Shown here in pieces: positions 22,350 through 33,875 of a DNA stretch of 64,000 bases. Made by a program: the position numbers and the translations under genes. Numbering within the stretch: the first letter of the stretch is position 1; every line of letters begins with the position of its first letter. The notes beneath the pieces were generated by a model, which did no database searches, was not told the DNA's origin, and was given only the letters and a program-made list of their open reading frames with translations. Source of the stretch: Haematobia irritans (Eukaryota > Arthropoda > Insecta > Diptera > Muscidae); the NCBI RefSeq assembly GCF_050003625.1, contig NC_134400.1, positions 50,410,066 through 50,474,065 on the forward strand, in the 5' to 3' direction.

Positions 22350-24280
22350 GACCCTCAGATTTGGCTTGTGGAGCCTCTAAAAGAAGCACATTTCATCCGA
22401 TCCGGCTAAAATTTGGTATGTGGTGTTGGTATATGGTTTCTAACAACCATGCAAAAATTGGTCCACATCGGTCCATAATTATATATAGCCCCCATATAAA
22501 CCGATCCCCAGATTTGGCTTGTGGAGCCTCTAATAGAAGCATATTTCATCCGATCCCGCTGAAATTTGGTATATGGTGTTGGTATATGGTCTCTAACAAC
22601 CATGCAAAAATTGGTTCACATCGGTCCATAATTATATATAGCCCCCATATAAACCGATCCCCAGATTTGGCTTGCGGAGCCTAAAAGAGAAGCAAATTTC
22701 ATCCGATCCGGCTGAAATTTGGTACATGGTGTTGGTATATGGTCTCTAACAACCATGCAAAAATTGGTTCCCATCGGTCTATAATTATATATAGCCCCCA
22801 TATAAACCGATCCCCAGATTTGGCTTGCGGAGCCTCAAAGAGAAGAAAATTCCATCCGATCCGGCTGAAATTTGGTACATGATGTTGGTATATGGTCTCT
22901 AACAACCATGCAAAAATTGGTCCATATCGGTCCTTAATTATATATAGCCCCCATATAAACCGATCCCCAGATTTGGCTAGTGGAGCCTCTAAGAGAAGCA
23001 TATTTCATCCGATCCGGCTGAAATTTGGTACATGGTGTTGGTATATGGTCTCTAACAATCATGCAAAAATTGGTCCACATTGGTCCATAATTATATATAG
23101 CCCCAATATAAACCGATCCCCAGATTTTGGCTTGCGGAGCCTCAAAGAGAAGCAAATTTCATCCGATCCGGCTGAAATTTGGTACATGATGTTGGTATAT
23201 GGTCCCTAACAACCATGCAAAACTTGGTCCACATCGGTCTATAATTACATATAGCCCCCATATAAACCGATCTCCAGATTCGGCTTGCGAAACCTCAAAG
23301 AGAAGCAAATTTCATCCGATCCGGCTGAAATTTGGTACATGGTGTTGGTATATGGTCTCTAACAACCATGCAAAAATTGGTTCCCATCGGTCTATAATTA
23401 TATATAGCCCCCATATAAACCGATCCCCAGATTTGGCTTGCGGAGCCTCAAAGAGAAGAAAATTCCATCCGATCCGGCTGAAATTTGGTACATGATGTTG
23501 GTATATGGTCTCTAACAACCATGCAAAAATTGGTCCATATCGGTCCTTAATTATATATAGCCCCCATATAAACCGATCCCCAGATTTGGCTAGTGGAGCC
23601 TCTAAGAGAAGCATATTTCATCCGATCCGGCTGAAATTTGGTACATGGTGTTGGTATATGGTCTCTAACAATCATGCAAAAATTGGTCCACATTGGTCCA
23701 TAATTATATATAGCCCCAATATAAACCGATCCCCAGATTTTGGCTTGCGGAGCCTCAAAGAGAAGCAAATTCCATCCGATCCGGCTGAAATTTGGTACAT
23801 GATGTTGGTATATGGTCTCTAACAACCGTGCAAAAATTGGTCCACATCGGTCCATAATTATATATAGCGCCCATATAAACCGATCCCTAGATTTGGGTTG
23901 CGGAGCCTCAAAAAGAAGCAAATTTTATCCGATCCGCCTGAAATTTGGTACATGATATTGGTCTCTAACAACCGTGCAAAAATTGGTCCACATCGGTTCA
24001 TAATTATATATAGCCCCCATATAAACCGATCCCCAGATTTGGCTTGCGAAGTCTCCAAGAGAAGCAAATTTCATCCAATCCGGTTGTAATTTGGAACATG
24101 GTCCATATCGGTCCATAATTATATATAGCCCCCATATAAAACGTTCTCCAGATTTGACCTCCGGAGCCTCTTGGAGGAGCAAAATTCATCCGATCCGGTT
24201 CAAAGTAGGAACGTGGTGTTAGTATATGGTCGCTAACAACCATACCAAAATTGGTCCAATCACACAAAAATTGGTCCATA
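22350..24280. repeat. Central ~153-bp tandem array with 613-bp higher-order repeat
   Basis: Each unit carries ACCGATCCCCAGATTTGGC, GAAATTTGGTACATG and TCTAACAACCATGCAAAAA. Four units at about 22690-23300 are duplicated almost exactly at 23303-23913 (offset 613 bp, four monomers), including private variants such as GGTTCCCATCGG. Open frames of 60-145 codons on both strands are by-products of the period. Confidence 0.9.
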
Positions 24281-24314
24281 TCGGTTCATAATCATGGTTG
24301 CCACTAGAGCCAAA

Positions 24315-24760
24315 AATAATCTACCAAAATGTTATTTCTATAGAAAATGTTGTCAAAATTTTATTTCTAGAGAAAATTTTGTTAATATTTTATTCGGTTC
24401 ATAATAAAATTTTCATCATTGCCAAAATTTTATTTCTATAGAAAATTTTGTCAAAATTTTATTTCTATAGAAAATTTTGTTCAAATTTTATTCGGTTCAT
24501 AATCATAGTTGCCACTCGAGCCAAAAATAATCGACCAAGATTTTATTTCTATAGAACATTTTGTCAAAAGTTTATTTCTATAGAAAATTTTGTTAAAATT
24601 TTATTTCTGTAGAAATTTTTGTCAAATATTTCTTTCTATAGAAAATTTTGTCAAAATTTTTATTTCTATAGAAAATTTTGTGAAAATTTTATTTCCATAG
24701 AAAATTTTTTAATATTTTCTTTCTGTAGAAAATTTTGTCAAAATTTTATGTCTACTTTGT
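24315..24760. repeat. 29-bp minisatellite array
   Basis: About 14 units interrupted twice by TTATTCGGTTCATAAT blocks. The same interruptions occur in the inverted relative at 45410-45870, which marks the two as recent copies of one element. Confidence 0.9.
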
Positions 24761-24997
24761 CAAACTGAATTATATACGTATTGGATCGATCTTTTTTGAT
24801 TTAATATATACCACGTATGGACATACAATTTAGAAGATGGTGTTAGGAGGTTTTAAGATACCTTGCCATCGGCAAGCGTTACCGCAACTTAAGTAATTCG
24901 ATTGTGGATGGAAGTGTTTAGAAGAAGTTTCTACGCAATCCATGATGGAGGGTACATAAGCTTCGGCCTGGCCGAACTTACGGCCGTATATACTTGT

Positions 24998-25837
24998 TAA
25001 TTCTTAATTTGTTTTTAACCTATTTGAAGCATAAATTGAAATTTCCCATTATAAAAATGAAAATAGCGAGTTATAAAAAAATTGACTCAAATGAACTTCG
25101 TGTGCAGTTAAAATAAATAACATATTTAGGAGGACATTTTTGGAAGTGCTTTTAAAGATGTGCCTTTGTTTTATTTCATGCAATTATTATGTTGGGAGAG
25201 TTTCCTGTAATCTAAAAATGTTTTGAGTACGTTAAATGAACTAAAACGGGGAAAAATTATATACAAATGATGTATAACGATTTACTAAATCTGTACTTTT
25301 CACAAAATAGTTCTTTATTTCTTCAAATTTGTAAAGTTTACTACAAATGCGCCCATCTTGAACTTCGTATGGCACTAAAGACATTCTTGCAAATCTGAAC
25401 TCCATTTTTTTCCTTCTGACTATAAAATTTTCTTTAACAAGTGAAAAAACTTAATTATGTCTAATAAAATTTCTTCAATTTGTTTAAAAATATTTACTTA
25501 TTTTTGTGATATCGGAGTGATGTCAGCGTTTGTAATACAGTTTAGATAATTTTTTCTAAATAGAGAATGAAATAACTCGTACGAAAATGGAACCAAACGA
25601 AAATGGAACCATTTTGAGATTTCCACAAAATGTTATTAAACCCTGTTGTAATTTTTAATTGCAGTTCACGAAAGTGCACTCTCTCATTAAGGAAAAAATT
25701 AACTAAAAGTAAAGGAGAAAATAATTGGAGCTAAATCATGACCATTTTAACCATACGGTAGTTATTCTTACTATTTTTGGGAATCGTACGAAAATGGTCT
25801 TATGATTTAGTTCATATTGAAGTTATGTGTACGTTCA
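24998..25837. other. Unassigned plus fold-back/MITE remnants
   Basis: No gene. About 25130-25640 loosely resembles MITE H. 25725-25835 (AAATCATGACCATTTTAA, GGGAATCGTACG, ATGTGTACG) is a single arm of the fold-back at 6475-7460. Confidence 0.45.
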
Positions 25838-26048
25838 AAACTACTTGGAAAATTGAAGAACAATGTAAGTACGGCTTAAAGAGAATATTGTTTGGGAGTT
25901 TCGGATTTTTTTTAATGTAATATGGTGAACCGTTTTCAAGTTATTACAATATATGTAGCGGCTTAATTTTAAACATAACGGTATATTTCGAAAAGTGGAG
26001 CTGAAAGAAAAAAAAAACGAGTGCAGATTTAAATTCAGCGTCCCAAAT
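25838..26048 (+). repeat. Dispersed repeat, copy 1
   Basis: ACTTGGAAAATTGAA, GAGAATATTGTTTGGGAG and ATATGGTGAACCGTTTTCAA recur in the same order and orientation at 32608-32832, on the other side of the nested A element. No element ends could be set. Confidence 0.75.
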
Positions 26049-26132
26049 AACCATAAAAACAATATTCAATTCTTATTCAACAGAACCATAAAAAACTAAC
26101 TTATTACATACAAACACTTACCTATTAGAAAA

Positions 26133-26264
26133 TGTTATTTTTGTACGGAAATCGAGATTTATATCAATCCAGTAAATCGTGAACAAAATCAAAAGTTGTG
26201 TTATTTTTGTATGGAAATCGCGATTTATATCAATGCAGTAAATCGTGAACAAAATCAAAAGTTG
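26133..26264. repeat. 66-bp tandem duplication
   Basis: Two units beginning TGTTATTTTTGTA.GGAAA and ending CAAAATCAAAAGTTG, differing at about three positions. Confidence 0.9.
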
Positions 26265-26659
26265 ATTTTAATGAAGTAAAGCTCATTTTATTCGAAATAT
26301 AATAAACTAACTGCTTCTGGAACAAAACTGTATTTTTTTATTCCATTTTTATTTTTTAGGAATTTTTAAAGAACAACAAGTATATACGGCCGTAAGTTCG
26401 GCCAGGCCGAATCTTATGTACCCTCCACCATGGATTGCGTAGAAACTTCTACGAAAGACTGTCATCCACAATCGAATTACTTGGGTTGTGGTATCTTAAA
26501 ACTTCTTAACATCGTTTTCTAAATTGCGACTTAGTCCATACATGGTAGAGAGCCAGAATTGAAATATGGGAGTCCCTTAATTGGGGCTATATACAATTAT
26601 AAACTTGATATGGACCAATTTTTGTGTGATTGGGGATCGATTTATCTGAGGGCTATATA

Positions 26660-27592
26660 AAGGGTGATTTGTTAAGAGCTTGATAACTTTTTTAAAAAAA
26701 AAAACGCATAAAATTTGCAAAATCTCATCGGTTCTTTATTTGAAACGTTAGATTGGTCCATGACATTTACTTTTTGAAGATAATTTCATTTAAATGTTGA
26801 CCGCGGCTGCGTCTTAGGTGGTCCATTCGGAAAGTCCAATTTTGGGCAACTTTTTCGAGCATTTCGGCCGGAATAGCCCGAATTTCTTCGGAAATGTTGT
26901 CTTCCAAAGCTGGAATAGTTGCTGGCTTATTTCTGTAGACTTTAGACTTGACGTAGCCCCACAAAAAATAGTCTAAAGGCGTCAAATCGCATGATCTTGG
27001 TGGCCAACTTACCGGTCCATTTCTTGAGATGAATTGTTCTCCGAAGTTTTCCCTCAAAATGGCCATAGAATCGCGAGCTGTGTGGCATGTAGCGCCATCT
27101 TGTTGAAACCACATTTCAACCAAGTTCAGTTCTTCCATTTTTGGCAACAAAAAGTTTGTTAGCATCGAACGATAGCGATCGCCATTCACCGTAACGTTGC
27201 GTCCAACAGCATCTTTGAAAAAATACGGTCCAATGATTCCACCAGCGTACAAACCACACCAAACAGTGCATTTTTCGGGATGCATGGGCAGTTCTTGAAC
27301 GGCTTCTGGTTGCTCTTCACTCCAAATGCGGCAATTTTGCTTATTTACGTAGCCATTCAACCAGAAATGAGCCTCATCGCTGAACAAAATTTGTCGATAA
27401 AAAAGCGGATTTTCTGCCAACTTTTCTAGGGCCCATTCACTGAAAATTCGACGTTGTGGCAGATCGTTCGGCTATTCATGATGAAATGTCAAAGCATACT
27501 GAGCATCTTTCTCTTTGACACCATGTCTGAAATCCCACGTGATCTGTCAAATACTAATGCATGAAAATCCTAACCTCAAAAGAATCACCCTT
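26660..27592 (-). mobile_element. DD41D Tc1/mariner-type element, copy 1 (internally deleted)
   Basis: 933 bp; ends AAGGGTGATTTGTTAAGAG and (inverted) AAGGGTGATTCTTTTGAGG; TA target duplication at 26658-26659 and 27593-27594. Removing it restores GGCTATATATAACTATAG of the host A element. An intact relative would be longer, because the N-terminal DNA-binding part of the transposase is deleted. Confidence 0.9.
26767..27479 (-). pseudogene. DD41D transposase, N-terminal domain deleted
   Basis: The catalytic part is intact. It contains LFSDEAHFWLNGYVN (first Asp), MWFQQDGATCHTARD (second Asp) and RSCDLTPLDYFLWGYVK, whose Asp lies 41 residues after the second. It ends NEIIFKK. The start codon at 27477-27479 survives but is followed after about two codons by a deletion that removes the helix-turn-helix region and shifts frame, so the catalytic frame has no proper start. 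The usual role is cut-and-paste at TA; this copy can only be moved in trans. DD41D families are known from insects; the exact subfamily name is not certain. Confidence 0.9.
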
Positions 27593-27705
27593 TATAACTA
27601 TAGCCTTAATTCAACCGTCGAACGGAACGGACGTGTTTTTTTAATAGCGGATAAAATCATCGTAATAAGTACCTACTACGAATTTCAAGTGTGGTGGGAT
27701 ATTAG

Positions 27706-28856
27706 GCCTTTTCCAAGGTAACGGCATCAAAAGGAGGTAATCCCTCACGAAAGAGATTCAAGGAACGCAGAAATGCTTTGTTTATCCTAAAGAAATTAGG
27801 ATCAGTCGACCCAAGCACGTTGTCGGCTAAACAAAGCGATTCCTTATAATGGGCTCAAGGAATTCTTGAGGCTGGAAAAAGGGAACGATCACCGGATGAG
27901 CTGCCATCCTCAAAAAGGGATCAACGATCGTTTGCCTCAGTTGCTAAAGACAGCCTTGTGATGGCTATCATAAATAAAGGAGCATTGGACGGTATGGTTC
28001 CAAAGCAAAAATGGGGGAAATTGAGAATGCTTTATCTGGCGTCTACTCACAGGTGCTGGAAAAGTTTCCCGGCCCAGATCCTCGACACCAAGAGGCTGGT
28101 TGGTATCAAGGACGATTTAAGCTAGTCGCATTTGAGGACCAGAGGTCTATAGAATGTTTTAAAGCTGCTCTGATACTAATTGGTGAAGTTTGGGAAGGAG
28201 CTGCTCTGGAGTTAGTCGAGAAGAAAGACATACCGGCTAGACCTAGAGCACATGCGTGGATACCTGCAAACCCTTCTGACCCTGAATCCATTCTAAATAG
28301 ACTGAAACGATGCAATCCAGATCTTCCAACAGCTGATTGGAAGGTTGGCCGTTTGGATGAAGTGGATGGACCAAGACGGCATGCAGTGTTTATATTGAAC
28401 ACTCAGTCTTTGCCACATCTAGCAAAGTCCCAGGGCCGTGTATGTTATGGCTTTCATTATATCCAAATGAAGGTATATAAAAACGATCAGCTAAAGGATT
28501 CAGAAATGGACAAGCCTCTGTCTGAATCAGAAGTAAGCGGATCCTCTTGCGAAGTCGAGGGAGATACCAAAGTTGAAGACATGGATAGACACCGTATGCG
28601 AGAGGAGGTTTCTATTGCCTCAGAACTCACCAAAGTTGAACCTATGGTTATTGCGAGAGTCACCGATATCTCTGAAGAGGACATTCTTGATGACTCGATC
28701 GAAGCGGCTGATGTGACGGTTGTTGAAAATCTCGATGGTCCTACGGATCCTCCAGATAAATCTTCATCATTGAAAGGCTGCATGTGCTGCCTTAAAAGTT
28801 CTCCTGATGAAAGGGGACATATATATAGTTCTTATTCAAGAACCATATGTTTATAA
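27706..28856 (+). pseudogene. LOA ORF1 (nucleic-acid-binding protein), broken
   Basis: From about 27706 a frame with a basic N-terminal stretch (SRKRFKERRNALFILKKLG) runs to a stop at 27847, continues in frame as SPDELPSSKRDQRSF, and loses one base in the G run at 28013-28017. The downstream frame (28011-28856) holds the DUF4780-like domain, with PRAHAWIPANPSDPESIL and the acidic tail SEVSGSSCEVEGDTKVED. In this clade ORF1 is thought to bind the element RNA; no CCHC knuckles are visible in what remains. The end overlaps ORF2 in another frame. Confidence 0.8.
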
Positions 28857-31800
28857 AAACAAAATATGTGAATTAAGTACTCCGGGGTTCAAACTATTGC
28901 AGTATACTTGTAATGATGTAAATCGAGCCTGCATAATTGCTAAAAACGAGCTCAACTTGTTTCTGCTTCCTTCAATGTGCAATACAGACACTGTCGTTGC
29001 CAGTTTAGAAATAGCCAAATGCAAATATTGGGTATCTTCGGTCTACATGGGACATGACAGGGAGATGCCTCCATATGCCGTTAAGACCTTAGTGGAGGAG
29101 TCACTGAAAACAAAGACGAAACTCATTATGGGATGCGATGCGAATGCACATCATAGTATATGGGGAAGTAGTGATACTAATGCAAGGGGAGAGTCGCTAA
29201 TAGAGTTTATTTTGCGTACTAATCTGGTAGTTTGCAACAAGGGAGATGCCCCAACCTTTGTCACTAAAAACAGGCAAGAGGTTTTGGACATCACCTTGGC
29301 CTCGCAAGAACTGAATGAAATGATATCTGAGTGGCAGGTTTTAAGTGAACACAGCTTCTCAGATCATCGCTACATCAGTTTCAAATTTGACGTTCATATC
29401 ACAAAGACCATATTTCCGCCAAATGTTAGGAAAGCTGACTGGAATAGGTATAGGGAATCGTTCAATATGATGATACCGGAAATAACAGAGACAAATATGA
29501 GAAATGTGCAAGATATCGAACACGCAGTGGAGCGGATTACTAAGGCCTTCAACATCTCACTGAAAGCTGCATGCCCTAGAGGAAAGCCAAGGGGGAAACA
29601 TCGACCACCATGGTAGTCTACGGAATTAAGTAATATGAGGAAAACCTGCAGGAAGCTCTTTAACAAGGCAAAGTCCACCAGAGCCCCTGAGGACTGGGAC
29701 GCTTACAAGAAGAATCAGAGAGGATACAAGCGAGAACTGAGAAATGCTCAGCATAACTCTTGGAATGATTACTGCAGCAGTATTGAGAATACGTCCGAGG
29801 CTTCCAGACTACGGAAGGTTCTAGCATCCACCAACTCCCCTCCAGGTTTCATTAAAACATCGGAGGGCAATTGGACAACGTCCATTGAGGAGACGCTGGA
29901 GATACTATTGGACAAACATTTTCCTGGAAATCAGACGGTTGAACCATGTACTGGCGGTACCACAGTTCCTCAGCGGTCGTTTCCTGTCGAGGAAATTGTA
30001 AACTAGAATAAGATGGGCGCTAAATAGCTTTGGACCATTCAAATCCCCCGGACCTGATGGAATTACTCCGGCGGAGTTACAAGCTGTAACTGACAAAATT
30101 ACCCCTGGTTGTCGGTGATATATAAAGGATGTATCAACTTATCATATATCCCAGGAAAGTGGAGGGAAACAAAAGTCGTTTTCATACCTAAAGCGGGAAA
30201 AGCCTCTCACTCGAGGGCGAAGGATTTCCGACCAATCAGCTTATCCTCATTCCTACTTAAGACTCTGGAGAGGATGATAGATATCTATCTTAGAACTAGC
30301 ATCGATTCAAGTTTGTTCTCGAAACGACAGCATGCATACTCGAAGGGCAGGTCTACTGAGACCGCACTACATGAACTAGTCAGCTTTATTGAAAGCTCAC
30401 TGTCTGTCAAAGAATACACAATCGTGGCGTTTCTAGACATCGAAGGGGCGTTCAATAATGTCCATCCGAGCTCGATATTAAATGGACTGACAACTCTGAA
30501 TGTTGATCCATGTATACTCAGGCTGTTAGACGAACTGCTAATGAAGAGACGTATTTCAGCCACACTAGGGCAAGCAAACATACAAAGGCATGTGAACAAA
30601 GGCACTCCCCAAGGAGGAGTTCTATCACCTCTTCTTTGGAATGTTGCTATAAATAGCCTTCTGGTTACTCTAGAAAAAGAAAGGATAAAAGTGGTGGCAT
30701 ACGCAGATGATGTGGCTCTGGCAGTCAGGGGAAAATTCCCATCCACAATCAGAGATATTATTCAGAGGGCCCTCCGGATGACTGAGAAATGGGCGAAAGA
30801 CAATGGTCTTGGGGTAAATCCTGCAAAGACAGAATTAGTCATGTACTGCAAAAATCGCAAAACTCCCACGGTTAGGCCTATTTCCTTAGGGGGTATTGAA
30901 ATTCCCTTTGGTGATTGTGCAAAATACCTTGGCGTTATTTTGGACAGGAAGCTGAACTTTAAGCTTAATATTGAAGAAAGGGCGAGAAAGGCAACTGTAG
31001 CTTTGTACTCGTGCAAAAAGGCAATAGGAAAAAAGTGGGGACTAAAACCAAAAATTGTGCATTGGCTATACACGGCAGTGGTTAGACCTATAATGCTATA
31101 TGGTGTTGTAGTCTGGTGGCCGGCACTTCAGAAACCGACTTGTTTAGATAAAGTTCAGCGTATGGCGTGTTTGTGTATTTCAGGCGCATTCAGCAAGACA
31201 GGAACAAATTCCCTTAATGTCATGCTGCATCTATTGCCTTTAGACATTTTGGCCAAACAGTCAGCTGCAACAACGGCTGTGCGGTTGCGCGAACTATCGC
31301 TGTGGTCGAAAAAAGGTTACGGTCACAGTTCTGTCCTCAAAATAATGCCAGAACGTAGTGGATTACACTTTGGCGAGTCCACTTTTCGACAAAAAGTTTG
31401 AGACTCTAATCCCCAACAGTGAGGCGTGGTGCACACAGACCCCGGGGAATAAAGAATATATAGATTTCTACACTGATGGCTCCAAATTGGATGGACAAGT
31501 GGGGTTCGGAGTATATTCTAATGATCTGGAACTTCGAATAGCGAAAAGATTACCTAATCACTGTAGTGTTTTTCAGGCTGAAATATTAGCAATAAGAGAG
31601 GTGGCGAATTGGCTGAGAAGTAATGTTCCAAAAAATGTGGGCATTAATATATACTCAGACAGTCAACCTGCAATAAAATCCTTGAACTCTGTGTTCCTCA
31701 ACTCGAAAACGGCCATCGACTGCCGCAAATCTCTCAATGAGATGGCTGAGCAGTACAATATTCACCTAATATGGGTGCCAGGCCATAGGAACATACCGGA

Positions 31801-32311
31801 GAACTGCGAAGCGGATGAGTTGGCAAGGCTAGGGACTACCTTACATATTCCAGGGGAACTAGAATTTGTTGGTATGCCCCTAGCTACCTGCAAGCTCATG
31901 CTGCGTGAGAAGGCTGTTATGATGGCAAATGTTCGATGGGAGAATTGCAAGGGTTGTAACGACACCAAGCAAATATGGCCCCATTTCAACTTAAACCGCA
32001 CACTAGATATGCTAATGTTCTCGAGACGTCAGATATCACTCCTGATATCTGCTAAAACGGGTCGCTGCCTGATAGGCGATTTTGCAAAAACTATTGGCGC
32101 GAACTATAATGACTATTGTATGAGCTGTTATGATGCGGAGGAAAAAGAATCAATTAAACACCTCTTGTGTGAGTGTCCTGCATTTTGTGTAAAGCGCAAG
32201 CAACTTTTAGGAGCATATAGCTTCAGATTACTGGCGGATTTTGAAAACGTTAACTTAAGCAGTCTGCTAATGTTTTTGGAACAATCTGGTTGGTTCAGCA
32301 AAGAAAAATAA
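28735..32311 (+). pseudogene. LOA ORF2: endonuclease, reverse transcriptase, RNase H; broken
   Basis: A plausible start is ATG 28735 (MVLRILQINLHH). The APE-type endonuclease shows IVLIQEPYVYKNK, MGCDANAHHSIWGSS and SFSDHRYISF. The reverse transcriptase shows FRPISLSSFLLKTLER, AFLDIEGAFNNV, GTPQGGVLSPLLWN and VVAYADDVALAV (catalytic YADD). RNase H shows YTDGSK, FQAEILAI, IYSDSQPA and GHRNIPENCEADELAR, so all four acidic residues are present. A C-terminal C..C...H....C-type finger is CMSCYDAEEKESIKHLLCEC. Lesions: TGA 28771-28773, TAG 29614-29616, frameshifts near 30000, 30103 and 31370. The enzyme would nick target DNA and prime reverse transcription; this copy cannot make the whole protein. 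Confidence 0.9.
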
Positions 32312-32369
32312 TCAAGAAGGTTCAGCGGTTATAACTAGAAGTGCCCATATGTAATAGGTACTTTTAGTT

Positions 32370-32452
32370 AATGTGGTATCACAATGGACTGAATAGTTTA
32401 AGTGAGCCTGAATCTTAATCGGGCTGCCACTTTAACCTAACCTAACCTAACC
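32370..32452 (+). repeat. LINE 3' tail shared with SINEs
   Basis: TGTGGTATCACAATGGACTG, AAGTGAGCCTGA, CGGGCTGCCAC and (CCTAA)n. The same block ends the SINE-type insertions at 5660-5785, 54685-54769 and 57338-57680. In LINE/SINE pairs such a tail is the recognition site for the LINE reverse transcriptase (general knowledge). Confidence 0.85.
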
Positions 32453-32607
32453 ATATATAACTATAGACCGATATGGCCCTACCGATATGGCCGTTAACAA
32501 CCATGCCTAAGCATGGAATGACAAAGTTAATATACCCCCCATCCTATGGTGGAGGGTATACAAAAATGTTTTTGTTAAAATTTTTTTCAAAACTTGAACG
32601 ATATCTC

Positions 32608-32832
32608 TAAAATTACTTGGAAAATTGAAAAACAATGTAAAGACTGCTTAAAGAGAATATTGTTTGGGAGTTTCGGATATATTTTTTAATTTAATATGGT
32701 GAACCGTTTTCAAGTTATACCAATATATGTAGCTGAAGTGCCTCAATTTTGAATATAAAGGTACATCTCAAAAAGTCGAGCTGATCTCAAAAAACCGAGG
32801 TCAGATTTGGATTCAGCAACTTCAAATTACTA
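32608..32832 (+). repeat. Dispersed repeat, copy 2
   Basis: Direct repeat of 25838-26048, about 85-90% alike by eye. The remainder up to 33035 is unassigned. Confidence 0.7.
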
Positions 32833-33875
32833 AAAATTTGCTATAAATTTCAAATCAACACAAACAAGTTTAATTTTGTTCCCCTGTGTTATTATTAATA
32901 AAAGCTTTCAAGCTGAAAACACAGACCTCAACTGTTAACTCTTAGTTACAGACCTTCGATATAGATTTGTATTATTTATAAATAGGTGCGCTGGGTATTT
33001 TGATTGGCTAAGGATTGATTTATTTAATAAATATAACAAGTATATACGGCCGCAAGTTCGGCCAGGGCGAATCTTATGTACCCTCCACCATGAATTGCAT
33101 AGAAACTTGTACTAAAGACTGTCATCCACAATCGAATTACTTAGGTTGCGGTAGCACTTGCCGATGGCAAGGTATCTTAAAACTTCCTAACACTGTCTTC
33201 TCAATTGTAAGTTAGTCCATACGGGGTATATATTAAACAACAAAAAGACCGATTAAATACGTATATAATTCAGTTTGACAAAATTAAAATAAAATTTTGA
33301 TGAAATTTTCTATAGAAATACAATTTTGACAAAAATTTTTATAGAAATAAAATTTTGGTAGATTATTTATCGGATCGGATGACATTTGCTTCTCTTAGAG
33401 GCTCTGCAAACCAAATCTGGGGATCGGTTTATGTGGGGTCTATATATAATTATGGACCACTTTTTGCATGGTTGTTAGAGACCATATACTAACACCATGG
33501 ACCAAATTTCATCGGTACATCCGGATCGGATGAATTTTGCACCTCCAAGAGGCTCCGCAAGCCAAATCTGAGCGTCGGTTTGTATGGGGGCTATACGTAA
33601 AAGTGGTCCGATATGGCCCATTTGCAATACGGGGTATATATTAAACAACAAAAAGACCGATTAAATACGTATATAATTCAGTTTGACAAAATTAAAATAA
33701 AATTTTGGTAAAATGTTCTATAGAAATACAATTTTGACAAAATGTTCTATAGAAATACAATTTTGAAAAAATTTTTTATAGAAATAAAATTTTGCTAGAT
33801 TATTTTTGGGGATCGGCTATGTATAACTATAGACCGATATGGACCAATTTTGGCATGGCTGTTAGTGGCCATATA

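Larger units (their letters stand above)
22063..24997 (-). mobile_element. Family A element, complete
   Basis: 2.9 kb with both ends: hairpin TATACCCTCCATCATAGG on the left and CCGAACTTACGGCCGTATATACTTGT (terminus, read in pieces) on the right. The order is hairpin, CCGTCCGTCCGTC microsatellite, unique ~170 bp, about 12 central ~153-bp units, 29-bp minisatellite, unique ~230 bp, terminus. It is very similar, inverted, to 45163-46957, which has fewer units. Confidence 0.9.
27604..32452 (+). mobile_element. LOA-clade non-LTR retrotransposon, dead
   Basis: About 4.85 kb, flanked by an 11-14 bp target duplication (TATAACTATAG at 27593-27603 and 32456-32466). Order: ORF1 with a DUF4780-like region, ORF2 with endonuclease, reverse transcriptase and RNase H, and a 3' UTR ending in CCTAACCTAACC repeats instead of poly(A). 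An RNase H domain plus this ORF1 type points to the LOA/Loner group within Jockey-type LINEs. Several stops and frameshifts make it inactive. Its last ~80 bp are shared with the SINE copies in this window. Confidence 0.88.
26376..32560 (+). mobile_element. Family A element hosting two nested insertions
   Basis: Terminus ACAAGTATATACGGCCG at 26376 and hairpin CCATCCTATGGTGGAGGG at 32539-32556. Only about 400 bp is A sequence. The rest is a DD41D element (26660-27592) and a LOA LINE (27604-32452), inserted 11 bp apart in the same GGCTATATATAACTATAG block. Confidence 0.85.

Noticed and set aside
28106..28783. Minus-strand frames in the LINE ORF1 region
   Set aside because: Antisense shadows of ORF1.
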